Under the pieces are notes generated by a model. It saw only the letters and a list, made by a program, of their open reading frames with translations, made no database searches and was not told where the DNA came from. Positions 12,440 to 23,226 of a stretch of DNA of 64,000 nucleotides are shown here, one piece after another; within the stretch, counting starts at the first letter, position 1; each line of letters begins with the position of its first letter. Both the position numbers and the translations under genes were made by a program. The DNA comes from Adiantum capillus-veneris (Eukaryota; Streptophyta; Polypodiopsida; Polypodiales; Pteridaceae), in contig CM043963.1 in NCBI GenBank assembly GCA_014529385.2, positions 80,861,412 to 80,925,411 of the forward strand. The letters run 5' to 3'.

Positions 12440-13522
12440 AAAACTTTTCCTCCCCGCCCCTTAAGAGTAACTGAGCTCTCGCATGCTCTTTTTCTGACCC
12501 CAAATATTTTGAGGTAGCTGAGTGTTCATCTAACTCATCAGCTACATCGTAATAAAGGTCAGAAAAGAATTTATGAGCTTTCATTAAGTCCTTGGGTTCC
12601 TCATCTTTGTTTTCAATGTTAAGGACTGACATCATTTGGATGGGAATTATTTCATAGCCATACTCATTGCAAAATTGAGTCGGCATAGACGTATTAACAC
12701 ATACATCCATTGTCGCTAAAATTTGAGTCCACTCAAATGGTTCAAATAAATGCTCTGGAAAGGTTTAGGTATGTAGGCTTAATCTGTACAGTCCCTTTCT
12801 AGGATACATTCCTCTCGTCTTAAGCTTCCATTCTCTGAAGCTCCGCACATCCAAATAGGAATGCCTTTGTTTAACCAGGATGGGAGTTTAGTTTCAGCCG
12901 AAGAGACTGAATCAAACTCTTGGATGGGTGTTTTCAGGACATCTCTATAAGTGTGATCTTTTAGATTGACTTTTGTTCTAGATCCCACCTGTTTCAAGTA
13001 CAGATAGTTGTTTTCCCAATCTTGGATAAGTTGTACCTGCTGCATGAAAGGTCTTCCCAATATGATTTCATAGTTGAGTTTTCTCCCAAAGTCTACTATG
13101 GAAAAAGTGTGTTGATATTCAATTCCACAGGAATTGACTATCACTTTTTCAAGTAGCCCTAGTGGTCTTTCAATGTGTCCATCAGCCAACTGCAATTTCA
13201 TTCGCGTTTGTCTAATGGCTGGCTGTCGCGAGGATTCCCATACTTCTTTAGTGGCTGTGGCTATGCCAGCTCCATTATCCAGTATTGCCATGGTTTCAAT
13301 GTCATTATATTTCACTGGGAGGGTAGTGTTTCCTTCTTCCCCTTCATAATATTCTCCGACCTTGTTCATAGGAACTGATCGAATCTCTTTGTTTTCCATT
13401 TCATTTTTCAAATTTCCCAAATTCTTAGAGATTAACCCCGTTATCCCCACCTTCTCTAGGGTTGTAAATCGCTTCATAAGTATGGCCTGAGTTTCAACAG
13501 TTCTCCCAAAGCAAGAGTGCAT
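12339..13522 (-). pseudogene. gag-proximal retropepsin of element B
   Basis: The protease lies between gag and RT as usual for Ty3 elements. Seen motifs are NTTLPVKY, MAILDNGAGIAT (catalytic Asp kept but DSGA/DTGA changed to DNGA), MKLQLADG, RPLGLLEKVIV, HTFSIVDFG and YEIILGRPFM. This enzyme would process the polyprotein. After a frame change, 12339-12710 continues with a linker (MDVCVN, PTQFCNEYGYE) that has a direct counterpart in element A at about 21.5 kb. The Asn replacing the Ser/Thr of the catalytic loop, and the frame breaks, suggest it is not functional. Confidence 0.8.
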
Positions 13523-13643
13523 TGGATGGGTGTAGACATGATTTAATTCCTAAAGCTTCTGATCTGCAATCCCCGTACAAGGATTGTAAATCCATGTTCA
13601 TATATGATGCTAGGTTATCCAACCAGACTTTCTCTATAGGAGC

Positions 13644-14660
13644 TTACTTTGAAGTTAGGTTCCCATCATTGATCTCTCTTACCTTTTCCCATAAGTGTCT
13701 TGGCCAGTCTTCCTCTACGAATGGAATTCCATCTAAGACATCTTTCCTGTCCAACACTATAAGCTCTGGTTCATTTATTTCAAGGTGGGGTTCTGCCACC
13801 ACATTGGATTTTGCTTTTGTTTCTTCTACCGCAAGCTCTTCAGGTTTTGCCATACTTTCAAGCTAGGTTTTTGTTTATCTAGCATTTCTTGCATGATTCT
13901 TACCAAGTTTTGATAAGCTTCCAGCTTCGTTGCTTCCATGTCTGGAGATGGATAGTTTTTCCATTTGTTTTCTATGTTTTGGCCTGCTTTAAGTGTTTCT
14001 TGGTAAGCTTCCAAGGCAGCATTAATAGGCTCAAAAATTTTATCAACCAGAATGGATCCTCTAGATTTTACGGTTGTTTCCTTGAATTCACTGCCAGTTT
14101 CTTTCAACTTGTCCTGGGCTAGCATTTTTTCTTTCTCTTCGTTTTCAACCGTTGTTTTTGTTTTCTCATCTCATATCTTTTGCTTCTGCTCCTTTTGATT
14201 CTTTGAGAGGAAACTTTCATGTTCTCCAAATCCTCAGAGGAGCTATGTTTCTTTTTCTTTGCTTGGGCTCTAGTGACTACCTTGATTGGGACAATCGGTT
14301 CACTCTCTGATGAGCTACTAGGCATCACTTAGACTATGTTTACGACAGTTTTTCCCTTGTTCAAAGGATTCTTAGGACAATATTTCGGAAAGTGTCCTCC
14401 CTTTTTGCAACATTGTATGCAATAGGCTTCAATTGGTTTGAGGTGTTTTTCAGGCTCTTGACATTCGTTCTTCCAATGGTCATCGGCACCACAATTATGA
14501 CAGTTTCTTGTTCTAGGCTTCATCATGGGTCTTCCCCGAGATTTTCGTGACACAGGGCTGATTTTCCTCACCTTTGATCCTGATATAATCTGCATACCAC
14601 CTGTGGGTTGAACCGCTTGTCATTCCGGCGTCGTATGACCATTTGATGCGATTTTGACGA
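13644..14660 (-). pseudogene. gag C-terminal zinc knuckles and linker of element B
   Basis: The nucleocapsid part at 14329-14595 shows CHNCGADDHWKNEC (CX2CX4HX4C) and CIQCCKKGGHFPKYC, a looser second knuckle, followed by CPKNPLNKGK. Knuckles of this type bind element RNA during packaging. Downstream pieces (14119-14328, 13826-14125, 13644-13853) are charged linker, including VTRAQAKKKK, which matches ITRAQAKDLRK in element A. Sequence upstream of 14,660 stops resembling gag, which marks the truncation of this element. Confidence 0.75.
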
Positions 14661-15074
14661 AATTTAGTCATGATCATTAAGGCTGAAATTCGACATCTTC
14701 ATATTAGATTCATATCTTCCATGCTTGATAAGCTTATCATGATACTTGGGCATTTGCTTCCAGAACTTGATTCCGACACTTGTGAGCGATATTTTTTTAA
14801 TTTTTGATGTTTTATTAACAAAAATCAAACAAAATAAATTGAAAATACTTATTACCTGGCAAAAATTAGCCAAAATTATTATACTCACCCCTAAGCATAT
14901 ATTTTCTCTAGAAGCATCCCAATTCTCCAGAGTTTGTCATTACAACTCATTATTATGCTGGTCAGATGATACAAAAACGCTAAAAATGCCAAGTTTTGAT
15001 TGAATATTTTTGAAATTGAACTCTAAATAATGAAAAAACACACACATTATGTAGATGTATACACGTTGGACCCC
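14661..15074. other. junction between element A 3' end and element B
   Basis: No gene is supported. On the minus strand the sequence runs from the end of A's coding frame into A+T-rich sequence and then into B's gag without a recognisable LTR or PBS. A purine run (TTAGGGG, about 14,893-14,899) could be a remnant polypurine tract. Confidence 0.4.
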
Positions 15075-16244
15075 TTAATGGCCCTGACTATTGCTAGATT
15101 CATCAATTACTGCCCCCTTCCTTGTCCGAGTTGTCCTAGACGAAGGTTGGGTGCATGTGCATGGGTTTTGGAATCTGTGTCTATGCATGGCCGTGTAATG
15201 TGGCCCTATTCTGATGTTTGAGACAATGTGTTGGGTAACAAGGTGTTGTACAAGATGCGGGGACTGAATGTAGTTTTCAGTGGATTTTGATGGCGAGGGT
15301 TGCTGTTTATGGAACAGAAGAGCTTGCAGTCGAATTGCTCTTTCCTTGATTGTGGATGTTGTGATGGCAACTATTTTTGGAACCCATTTGTACGCGGTTT
15401 GTTGCATCTTTACAGATTCTCCTTTAGTTTTCACAGGTTTCCATCGCCATTTTGGAGGTTCAGGCTTCTTGTTTTGAGTTTTGGGTTTCCTTTCGAGCTC
15501 TGTCGCCGAATCCTTAGTTTTCTCCAATTTTGGTTGCCATTTCCACTTCGGAGTAACTTCTGAAGGTCTTCGAGATGATGTTGCTTTCTTCTGGAGTTTG
15601 TCCTTAGGTAGCCATATCTTGCTCGGTTTGTTTATCAGCAATCTTTTCTTTATCCATACTTTCTGAATAACCTTTTCTGGTGTTGGTTGATTAGCCGGTT
15701 TCTTTTTGACGATGGGGATACTCGGCCACCACGAGTGATCTGTTTTGGCGATTGGATTTATGTACACGTTAGAGTCGTGTGTGTACCTTAACGCATGTTC
15801 TGACCATTCAGTGACTGCATTGTACGTTCTCATCCATGAAACTCCCAAGCATATTGATTCTCTGATTTCTCTGTCTTTCATTACGAAAAATTGATGAGGA
15901 CAACTATTTCCATCAAGATTGATTGGCAAGTTTACTATCCCCAATGTTGACATTGTTGCACCGTTTGCTGCTTGCAGATCACGTGTCGATTGCAGGAGGG
16001 GCTCATCTGTAAGAATCCTGTAAGTCAAGAAGTTGACCGCATTGACTCTTGCTTCTGTGTCAATCAATGCTCGTTGATATCTTCCATGCGGGAGTCTGAC
16101 ATTGATGCGAACATCGATTACTATTTCCCATTGCTCATCAGTTTGAATTATAGACAAAGGAATTTGAGCCATGTCTGCTGGTTGAGGAAGTCTTTGTTGT
16201 TGTAAGGTTTGTTTTCGTTTTAAAATCCTGACTTTGGCCTCTTC
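15075..16244 (-). pseudogene. second retropepsin-like domain plus WxPK-repeat tail, element A
   Basis: About 390 codons in the integrase frame, with one TAG (16,242-16,244) separating them from integrase. Residues about 1-130 after the ATG at 16172 look like a retropepsin. RALIDTEARVNAV aligns with ALVDTGARVNAV of element B, so the catalytic DTG is mutated to DTE here. It is followed by TLGIVNLPINL, a QFFVMKD strand and SICLGVSWMRTY as the ILG-type motif. The next 130 residues are strongly basic with repeated Trp-x-Pro-Lys-like units (KVWIKK, KIWLPK, KWKWQPK, KWRWKPVK, YKWVPK). The end (RLQALLFHKQQ onward) is collinear with element B. Position and shared frame suggest it was translated as the C-terminus of Pol. 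Function is unknown; I infer a protease-derived domain. Confidence 0.7.
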
Positions 16245-17560
16245 CTACGCTTGAGCTTTTGTCTCCTTGACTTTGTTCTTGCGCTCCTTCGCAGCGTTAA
16301 TTTTGGGAAGCATCTCTGTGGTTAGTGGTAGGTTGTATTTCTCTAGTCTGCAACCACTAATCCAGTTAGGCATTTCCTCTCCCTCTAATGTTGCAAGTTT
16401 AATGGCACCGCTAGATGATATGTCATGAATCACATAGGGTCCATTGCCTCGCTTTTTGAGTTTCCGGGAATGTTGTTTCAAGGTATATATTAAGACGTAA
16501 TCCCCAGTAGCAAATTCCTTGCTAATAACATGTTGATCAAAGAATGATTTCATGTTTCGTTTTTGCGCATAGATTGATGCAACGGCTCTCAATCTAGTTT
16601 CATCCAGTTTTTCCAGGACATCTACCTAATTGGATAATTCATGGCCCGTTCATTCTAATTGTTTAGCGACCCAAAGCGTGGGGATAAGGAATTCAAGTGG
16701 TTAAATCGCTTAAATTCCATAAACCATGTTGAACGGAGTCGTTCCGATTGACGTTTTGTAAGCTACTATATATGCCCATAAGGTTGAATGCAGCTTTTAA
16801 TCCCGGTCAGCTCTCGATTCGCCAACAATTTTGGTGAGAATTGTCACCAAAACCTTATTCGTACTTTCGGCTTGGCCGTTCGCTTGTGGGTGATAGGGAG
16901 CTGACTTCCTGTGAATTACCATGAATTCATCCAATAGGAATTCGATCACCTCATTGATGAAGTGAGTTCCTCTATCGCTCACTAGCTCAATTGGTAAGCC
17001 ATATCTGGTGAAAATGTTCTCATACAAAAACCGTGCTGTCGTTTTTGCATCATCTTTTATTGTTGCTTTAGCTTCCACCCATTTTGTTAGATAATCTATT
17101 GCCACAATAATGTATCGAGCATGCGTTTTATATCCTGGAGGCGCTATCGGTCCTACAAAATCTATTCCCTATTTTGCAAACGCTCTTGCCCCCATCATTG
17201 GCCTTAAGGGCATATCATCTCGTGCTCTAGGAATTTTTGTTTTCTGGCAATCGTCACATCGTTTCACAAACTCTTCAGCGTCCATGAATAGTGTAGGCCA
17301 CCATATGCCTGCAATAAGAATTTCTTTGGTCGTTTTGTCAGCTGAGAAATGTCCACCAGCTTGTCCGCCGTGTGCTTGCTCTAAGATAGGAATGTATTCC
17401 TCTTCGGTCGCGCACATTCTCAATTGATTGTCTTTTCCCCTCTTGTAAAGAGTGTCCTCAATCAGTACATAGTTTTCTGCCTCTTTCATGATCGTTTTGA
17501 TACGTGATCTACTCATCCCTTCAGGCAGTATCCTGGTGGTGAGGTATTCAAAAATGTAGT
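16245..17560 (-). pseudogene. integrase of element A
   Basis: The N-terminal HHCC zinc module is complete (QAHGGQAGGHF, AGIWWP, VKRCDDCQK). The core follows with AIDYLTKWVEA, LVSDRGTHFINE and HPQANGQAESTNK, which together give the D,D,E triad. The C-terminal part has VLIYTLKQHSRKL, WISGCRLEKYNLPLT and a basic tail. All pieces (ends 17516, 17105, 16592) share one frame. The breaks are stop codons only, one of which replaces the Trp of the conserved FAKWGIDF block (TGG to TAG, near 17,170), and others sit near 16.62, 16.70 and 16.80 kb. This enzyme inserts cDNA into chromosomes. A second, degenerate HHCC-like module lies just upstream. Confidence 0.88.
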
Positions 17561-18427
17561 TACTCCATCAAGGTGCTACAGATAATCTGAATAGAGTTGC
17601 GTGCTCTATTGGCTTTTGAAGCGTGCATTTAACGTAAGATTTGACATGCATATGAGCACTACATCGTATTTTCGGCCAATACACACCCAATCTCATCAAT
17701 CTTTGATACATCTGTGCATGCCCATTGTGAATCCCCGTTGTTTGTACATGAGCTTGGTTTAGGTACAATTCCCATTCACTCGATTCAACACAAAGCCTAA
17801 GGATTTGATCCGATCCCTGTTTGTATAGCCTGCCCGCCAACATTACCAATGATCTGGATGCTGCAATGGTAGATGGTTGTCTTATCACATTCAATGACCC
17901 GATAGTCAGCAAAGGAATTACATCCTCGCTCCATCTTGGAACCATTTCTATGTTGAAAAGATATGCATCTGGCAAATCATCATCAACTCCTACAGGGTTT
18001 TCTCCATGCATTATTCTAGATAAATGATCCGCTCTTTGGTGTGTAGTTCCTTTCATGACTACTACCGTGAAGTCAAACTCAAGCAGTATGATGAACCATC
18101 GAACAATTCTCCCCGTACTGCAAGGTTTGTTTACTAAGTACAGCAGTGCTTGGTGATCAACGAAGAATACAAATTTATTGGAAAGTAAGTAGTGTCTAAA
18201 CTTTTTCACCGCATAGACCATACCCAATCCTTCCCTCTCATTTGTTGTGTAATTCTTCTCTGCATTGTTCAGTTGTCTACTAGAGTAACTTATTGGAAAA
18301 TCCATGTTTTTCTCTCTAGGGTGTGCAAGTATGCATCCTCTTGCATACGTTGATGCATCTACGTGGATATGAAATATCTTTTCCCAATCCGGAGCCTTCA
18401 AAATTGGAGCGGAAATTAATCTCTGCT
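17561..18427 (-). pseudogene. RNase H and an extra degenerate HHCC module, element A
   Basis: RNase H motifs are PILKAPDWEKIFHIHVDAS, FPISYSSRQLN, KNYTTNEREGLGMVYAVKK, FVDHQALLYLVNKP and GTTHQRADHLSRI. The last 110 codons (about 17.57-17.90 kb) repeat the layout of an integrase zinc module: GRLYKQGSDQILRLCVE, then QAHVQTTGIH (H-x6-H), LRLGVYWPKI, and a VKSYVKC block in which Tyr takes the place of the first Cys. The genuine HHCC module follows about 70 codons later. The reading frame continues from RT across the DNA transposon insertion and into integrase. Confidence 0.85.
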
Positions 18428-18431
18428 TTAA

Positions 18432-19752
18432 CACTAGGTTGGTAACCTAATAGGACATAAAAGTGTCCTTTCAGGGTTTTGAAAAAAACCCCCAAAACCA
18501 TAGTAGATCCACTCATTTTGTAAAATCCTTTCATGAGGTTATAGTTCAAGGACTACTACACATGGAAAAAATGAGAAACTTGTAAAATTTCTCATCTTTT
18601 GGTCACACCAAGCCTACAAAGTTGATGGACCAATACATTTTTATCAAAACAGTCATTTCTTACGCTTTGTTGCATATAAATAAGACTAGGGATTTTTGTA
18701 GGACTTGAGATAAATTCCCTAGTTAACTTCAATGGGTTGGTGATCAGAAAATATGATTGCTTCTCACTCACTATTTTTTGTTTTGCCAAAAGAAAAAGGT
18801 ACAAAAAAGTTGAATTTTTGTCATTCTGCGAACCTATCATCAAAGTTTCTATAGCCATGCTCAATAAAAATAATATATGCATGTTTTCTTAGTTACTTGT
18901 TGGCCTTTAGGTTCATAAGGAGCCATGGAGCATGTCAAAAGCATAATACATCTCTTACCAAGGGAAATCTTGGGGACAAAGATGAAGTGCTAAATACAGC
19001 AAACATGAAAAAATTGGGTTCAACATTATGAGTTGTAGAATCCCATAGAAACTATTCAATATCTAGAAAAATTTGATCCTTATGACTAAATATGGTTACT
19101 ACCTACAAAATGAATATAGTTGTCACAAGAAACTAGCAATATTGAGAAAGCTATACTTGATATACTAGAATGTTTCATTTTCTTCTATAATTGAAAAAAT
19201 CAACCATCGTTGTGTACTATGCAAAATAGGGTATTAGGTGCCCCAAAACTCAAGGAATATTAGCTTTATGTTACAATATGCCACATAGAAAATCAAAACT
19301 GCATTTGGATATCATGAAAGCCACCAAAAAAATCATAGAAGAGCTAAAATTGGCTAAAAAACAAGATTTGGCAATTTTTGTAATTTGGTCATAACTTACA
19401 ACGTTAACATTTATTTCTCCCTAGACGCATCACGACATGTTGAGGACTACTAAAGATAGTTCTCTAGCATTATAGACCTCACAAACATGAATTCTAGAGT
19501 GGTATAGTTGCAAAAAGTTGAAAAAAGCCAAAATCAGGACTCGTTTTTTCACATAGTTTAGGTTGCAAAATGTTGTGCAAGGACAAGGTTAAAGATGGAA
19601 TTGATATTCCCAAAAAATGTCAAGTTTTTTTCAGCTCATGAGCCAACTTTCTAGATAGATAGCACCTCAAAATCCATTTTGAAACTCTTCACATAATTCA
19701 AGTAGAATGGTCACTTAACAGGACATAAAAGTGTCCCATTACCAACCTAGTG
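18432..19752. mobile_element. non-autonomous DNA transposon, TTAA target (copy 2)
   Basis: A 1,321-bp insertion with terminal inverted repeat CACTAGGTTGGTAA at both ends and TTAA flanks (18428-18431, 19753-19756). Discounting it and one TTAA gives CAAACTTTAAAGCAG on the minus strand, which joins FQTL of RT to KQRLISAPIL of RNase H in frame, so the empty site is confirmed by protein continuity. Interior sequence is collinear with copy 1 (for example the block around 18,496-18,520 and that around 8,456-8,480). No transposase ORF is visible. Members of this kind need an enzyme encoded elsewhere. Confidence 0.9.
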
Positions 19753-19756
19753 TTAA

Positions 19757-20760
19757 AGTTTGGAAAGCTTTCTCGCACTCGTCCGTCCACTCAAATTTAG
19801 TTATCAGCGTGTAAAGTGGTTTTGCAATTATAGCGTACGAGTAGATAAATTTGCGATAATATCCACAATGGCCCATAAATGCCTGTACCTCTTTTACCTT
19901 TACTGGTCGTGGTAGATCAACAATGACGCTGATCTTCTCCATGTCTATCAAAATACCGTTTTTGGACACTATATGTCCCAATATTTTGCCCTGTCTTGCC
20001 ATGAAAACACATTTCTTTGGATTCAGGCAAATCCAAAACAGTCTGCATTTTTCGAACACCTTGGTCAAGTGCTCTATGTGCTCTAATCTTACAAGAGAGT
20101 GAACGCACAAGTCATCCATGTAAATTTCTAAGAACTGTCTTAGATATTCTTTAAAAGCATGACCCATCAGCCTTTGAAATGTGGTTGGTGCATTTGTTAA
20201 GCCAAAATCCATTACCCGGAATGCAAAAATACCCCATTCAGTTGCGAAAGCTGTTTTGTGTTGATCCTCTGGCTTTATTGCGAGTTGGTTGTAGCCCGAA
20301 AAGCCATCTAAGAAACTATATGCCTCTTTTCCTGCCACCCTTTCTATTACATGATCAATAATGGGTAGGGGATAGTTGTCCCGAATTGTAGCATCGTTTA
20401 CTTTCTTGAGATTGACACACACTCTTAACTTTCCATTTTTCTTCGGGACCACCACAATCGGTGAAACCCAATCGGTGTGCTCAATTTCGTAAATAAACTC
20501 TGCCTCCTTAAGTTTATCTATCTCCTCCTTGATCTTTTTCACAAACGTTTCATTGTAAGTATAGGGACGTTATCTGCTGGGTTTGGCATCATTCTTAAGG
20601 GGTATTGTGTGTTGACAGGTACTTGGATGCACCCCCTTAAGATCTTTGTATGACCATGCAAACACATCTCTATACTATTTAAGAGTAGCTACCAAAAGCT
20701 TTTCCTCTTCTTCAGTAAGATCCGTGGCAATATATGCAGGTTTTGGATCTTCTATTCGTT
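19757..20760 (-). pseudogene. reverse transcriptase of element A
   Basis: The open part 19757-20542 carries DWVSPIVVVPKKNGKLRV, NLKKVNDATIRDNYPLPI, SFLDGFSGYNQLAI, WGIFAFRVMDFGLTNAPTTF, the catalytic box IYMDDLCVHS, LNPKKCVFMARQGKILGH and VQAFMGHCGYYRKFI. These are the ordered palm and thumb motifs of Ty3 RTs, and the YMDD catalytic box is intact. Upstream, a TAA at about 20,573 stands where element B has Gln (SRQRPYTY), consistent with CAA to TAA. The ORF ends inside the terminal repeat of the DNA transposon and resumes as RNase H at 18,427. Confidence 0.9.
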
Positions 20761-22954
20761 TGGCTTTTCAGGACCGTCGTACGATGTACGCGGTTCCTTC
20801 AATTCCCTCATTGGTTGTTGCACTATGATTTTCCTATCTTGTATGGTATGCTTCTTATAATGGGATGGTGCATCCATCTTGTCAAAACTCCTGTCCTCAT
20901 TTGTTTCAAAGTGAGTCATCCATATGTCTTTGAGGGTTCGCTTGAGCTTATTGTACTCCGTTTTCCTCTCTGTTTTGGTCATTCTAAACCCTGTTTTTTC
21001 CCATTTATGAGACTTGGTCATTCTCTTTTTGCGTCTTTTCTTCTTGTTGTTTTTCCACGGTTTAGTTTTGATAAACTGGCCAATGACCTCGTCTTTGACA
21101 CAATCATGAGCTTTGACATGCTTTAGATATCCCGTTCTGTCATTGACAAGAGGCATCAGATTATGCTTATTCGCCCTTGATTTTCTTGTTCTCTTGGATC
21201 TATACCGCTCTTGTCGACTAGGTTTTTGGTTAGGAAACTCGTAAAACCTGTCCTGTCTTGACCTGTATTTCCTATTCGTCTCTGATGCACTTGATCTCTC
21301 ATCATCAGCCTCTATCAGTTGGATTTCATCGTCCAGTGATGGAAGGTCACCGCTTAGTGAATCCGTGAATTCCTCCTCTGTTCGATTCCTATCGTTCACT
21401 ACAGATATCTCATCAATTATTCTTTTACACTCGGTCTCACGTGGTGGTTCTTCTTGCTCCTCGCTCTCTGATCGTGACTCAAGGATGACGCTAGCTATTT
21501 GCAACGTTACTAGGTCGTATCCTTCTTCATCACAAAATTTTGTAGGTGTTGCTTCCTTAACACATACGTCCAAGGTTGACAATATTTGAGTCCACCCAAA
21601 TGACTCAAATAAATGTTCCGAGAAAGGTTCTGGGAGATAAGCCTCGTCTTCTACGGATCTTTCCAAAACGCATTCCTCTTTGATTATGTCTCCACAATCA
21701 GATGCTCCACACATCCAGACATGCGCTTTCGTTTGCATCCATGCAGGTATTTCTTTTTCATTTACAGTGGTTGAATTAAATTCTTGCACTGGTGTTTTTG
21801 CAACGTCTCTATAGTTGTGATCCTTCATGTTGATTTTCGTTATTAGCTCCTCGTGCCTTAGGTAGATTTGGTCGTAACCCCAATCTTGTATCATTTTGAG
21901 TTGACGCATAAATGGTGTCCCAAAATAATGTCAAAATTGTTCGTTTTCCCGAAATCCACCACAGCAAAGGTGTGCTCAGAGTTAATTCCACACGAAGTTA
22001 CAACTATTTGGTCCAGGATTCCCAATGGTCTCTCTACATACCCATCTGCGAGTTGCAGTTTCATTCTCGTTTTCTGAGAGCTGGACGGCCCCATTTCTCC
22101 CAGATTTGCTTTGTAGCAATCGCCACTCCCGCTTCACTATCTAGGATAGCTATCGTTTTTATATCCTGATATTCAACAGGTAGGGTTGTATTCCCCTCCT
22201 TGCCTTCACAGTAATCTCTGACCTTGTTTATGGGCACTGGTTGGGCTTTGGGTTGAACTTCCCGTTTGTTTTCTTCTCCCGTAGGGTTTATCGGAAGAGG
22301 AATCTTTACTCCTTTGTGCTCCAAATATTTTCCCATGTCTTCCCATAAGTGTGATCTGACTCTCAAGATTTCGGACAGCCTGATTGTGCATGTTATAGGT
22401 GTCAACAGCATCTCTTGAATACTTTTTGAGTCAACCATATGTGGAATAGTTCTCATCTGGGATGGAACCAACCTTATCTCCGATTGTGCCTCGTGTTCAC
22501 CTATAAATGAAGGCAGGGTTTTCAAGGATTGGGCTTTGCTTTCCACCAAAACCTCCATTCCCGCATCCCCATATAGCGATTGTATATCGGCTGGATAAAA
22601 TCCGTTATCAAGGTTAATCTTAGGAATTGGAGTAGACTATAATGTCGCACTTCCGTTCTTTCTCTTTCTAATGATTTCCCATAAGTGTTGTGTCCATTGT
22701 TCTTCAACTTCTGGAATTGGCATTATCGTCATTGACTTAGCGTCATCAGTCGTGTTCGGCACCACCCGATGATCCAGTGACAATATCGTTTCAGGCCTGG
22801 GTCCGTTTACTTGTTTTGGTTCATCGATTTTTAGTTTTTCTCTCTCTTTGTGAATCAACACTTCTTGTTCTGGGGTTCTAACCACCTTAGGTTCCATCAA
22901 CGTCTCGGCTGTTTCAATGAGGTGTTTACACATTTCCAAACGCTTCGTTTCCAC
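20752..22954 (-). pseudogene. gag-pol linker and gag-proximal retropepsin of element A
   Basis: 22061-22954 holds a charged linker and the start of protease (NTTLPVEY, TIAILDSEAGVAIATK). Here the catalytic loop DSGA has become DSEA, a Gly to Glu change expected to kill the enzyme. After a frame change, 21891-22094 continues with MKLQLADGYVERPLG, HTFAVVDFG and FDIILG. After another, 20752-21909 gives the linker to RT (MIQDWGYDQIYLRHEE, DHNYRDVAKTPVQEF, WMCGASDCG and later basic, KR-rich sequence). The order matches element B. This is the conventional protease, distinct from the domain at 15.1-16.2 kb. Confidence 0.8.
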
Positions 22955-23226
22955 TTCTGGTTGAGGATAAGTTAACCATCTCTACTCTAAGGTTTGGTTT
23001 TTTTTTAGCCTTGCTTCGTATGCTTGTAATAGAGCATCTAACGGCTCTAGCACTTTCTCAACCAAGACTGATCCCCTTGAGGACTCTTTCCTCGGCTTGT
23101 TGTTAACCTCAGCAGTTTTACTCTCTCTCTCTCTTGTTTCAGTTGCTCCTTTGTTTCATGCAATTCTTTTTGCATGGAAATTTGGGTTTTCAACCTTCTT
23201 GTTTTCATCCTGTCTCGTTTCGCCTT

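Larger units (their letters stand above)
6185..14660 (-). mobile_element. element B: Tat-like Ty3 retrotransposon, 5'-truncated
   Basis: The order on the minus strand is gag zinc knuckles (14.6-13.6 kb), protease (13.5-12.8), RT and RNase H (12.4-10.3), integrase (10.3-7.4) and a second protease-like domain (7.4-6.2). Every part has a recognisable counterpart in element A. The 5' LTR, leader and most of gag are missing, and A's 3' end lies directly beside it. Frameshifts are present in RT and around integrase, so the copy is dead. A TTAA-flanked DNA transposon splits its integrase. Confidence 0.85.

Noticed and set aside
8384-19752. Calling the two small elements CACTA-superfamily members because their ends start CACTAG
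   Set aside because: CACTA elements make 3-bp duplications. Here the 3-bp flanks differ (TAA against TTA), while TTAA flanks agree at both sites.
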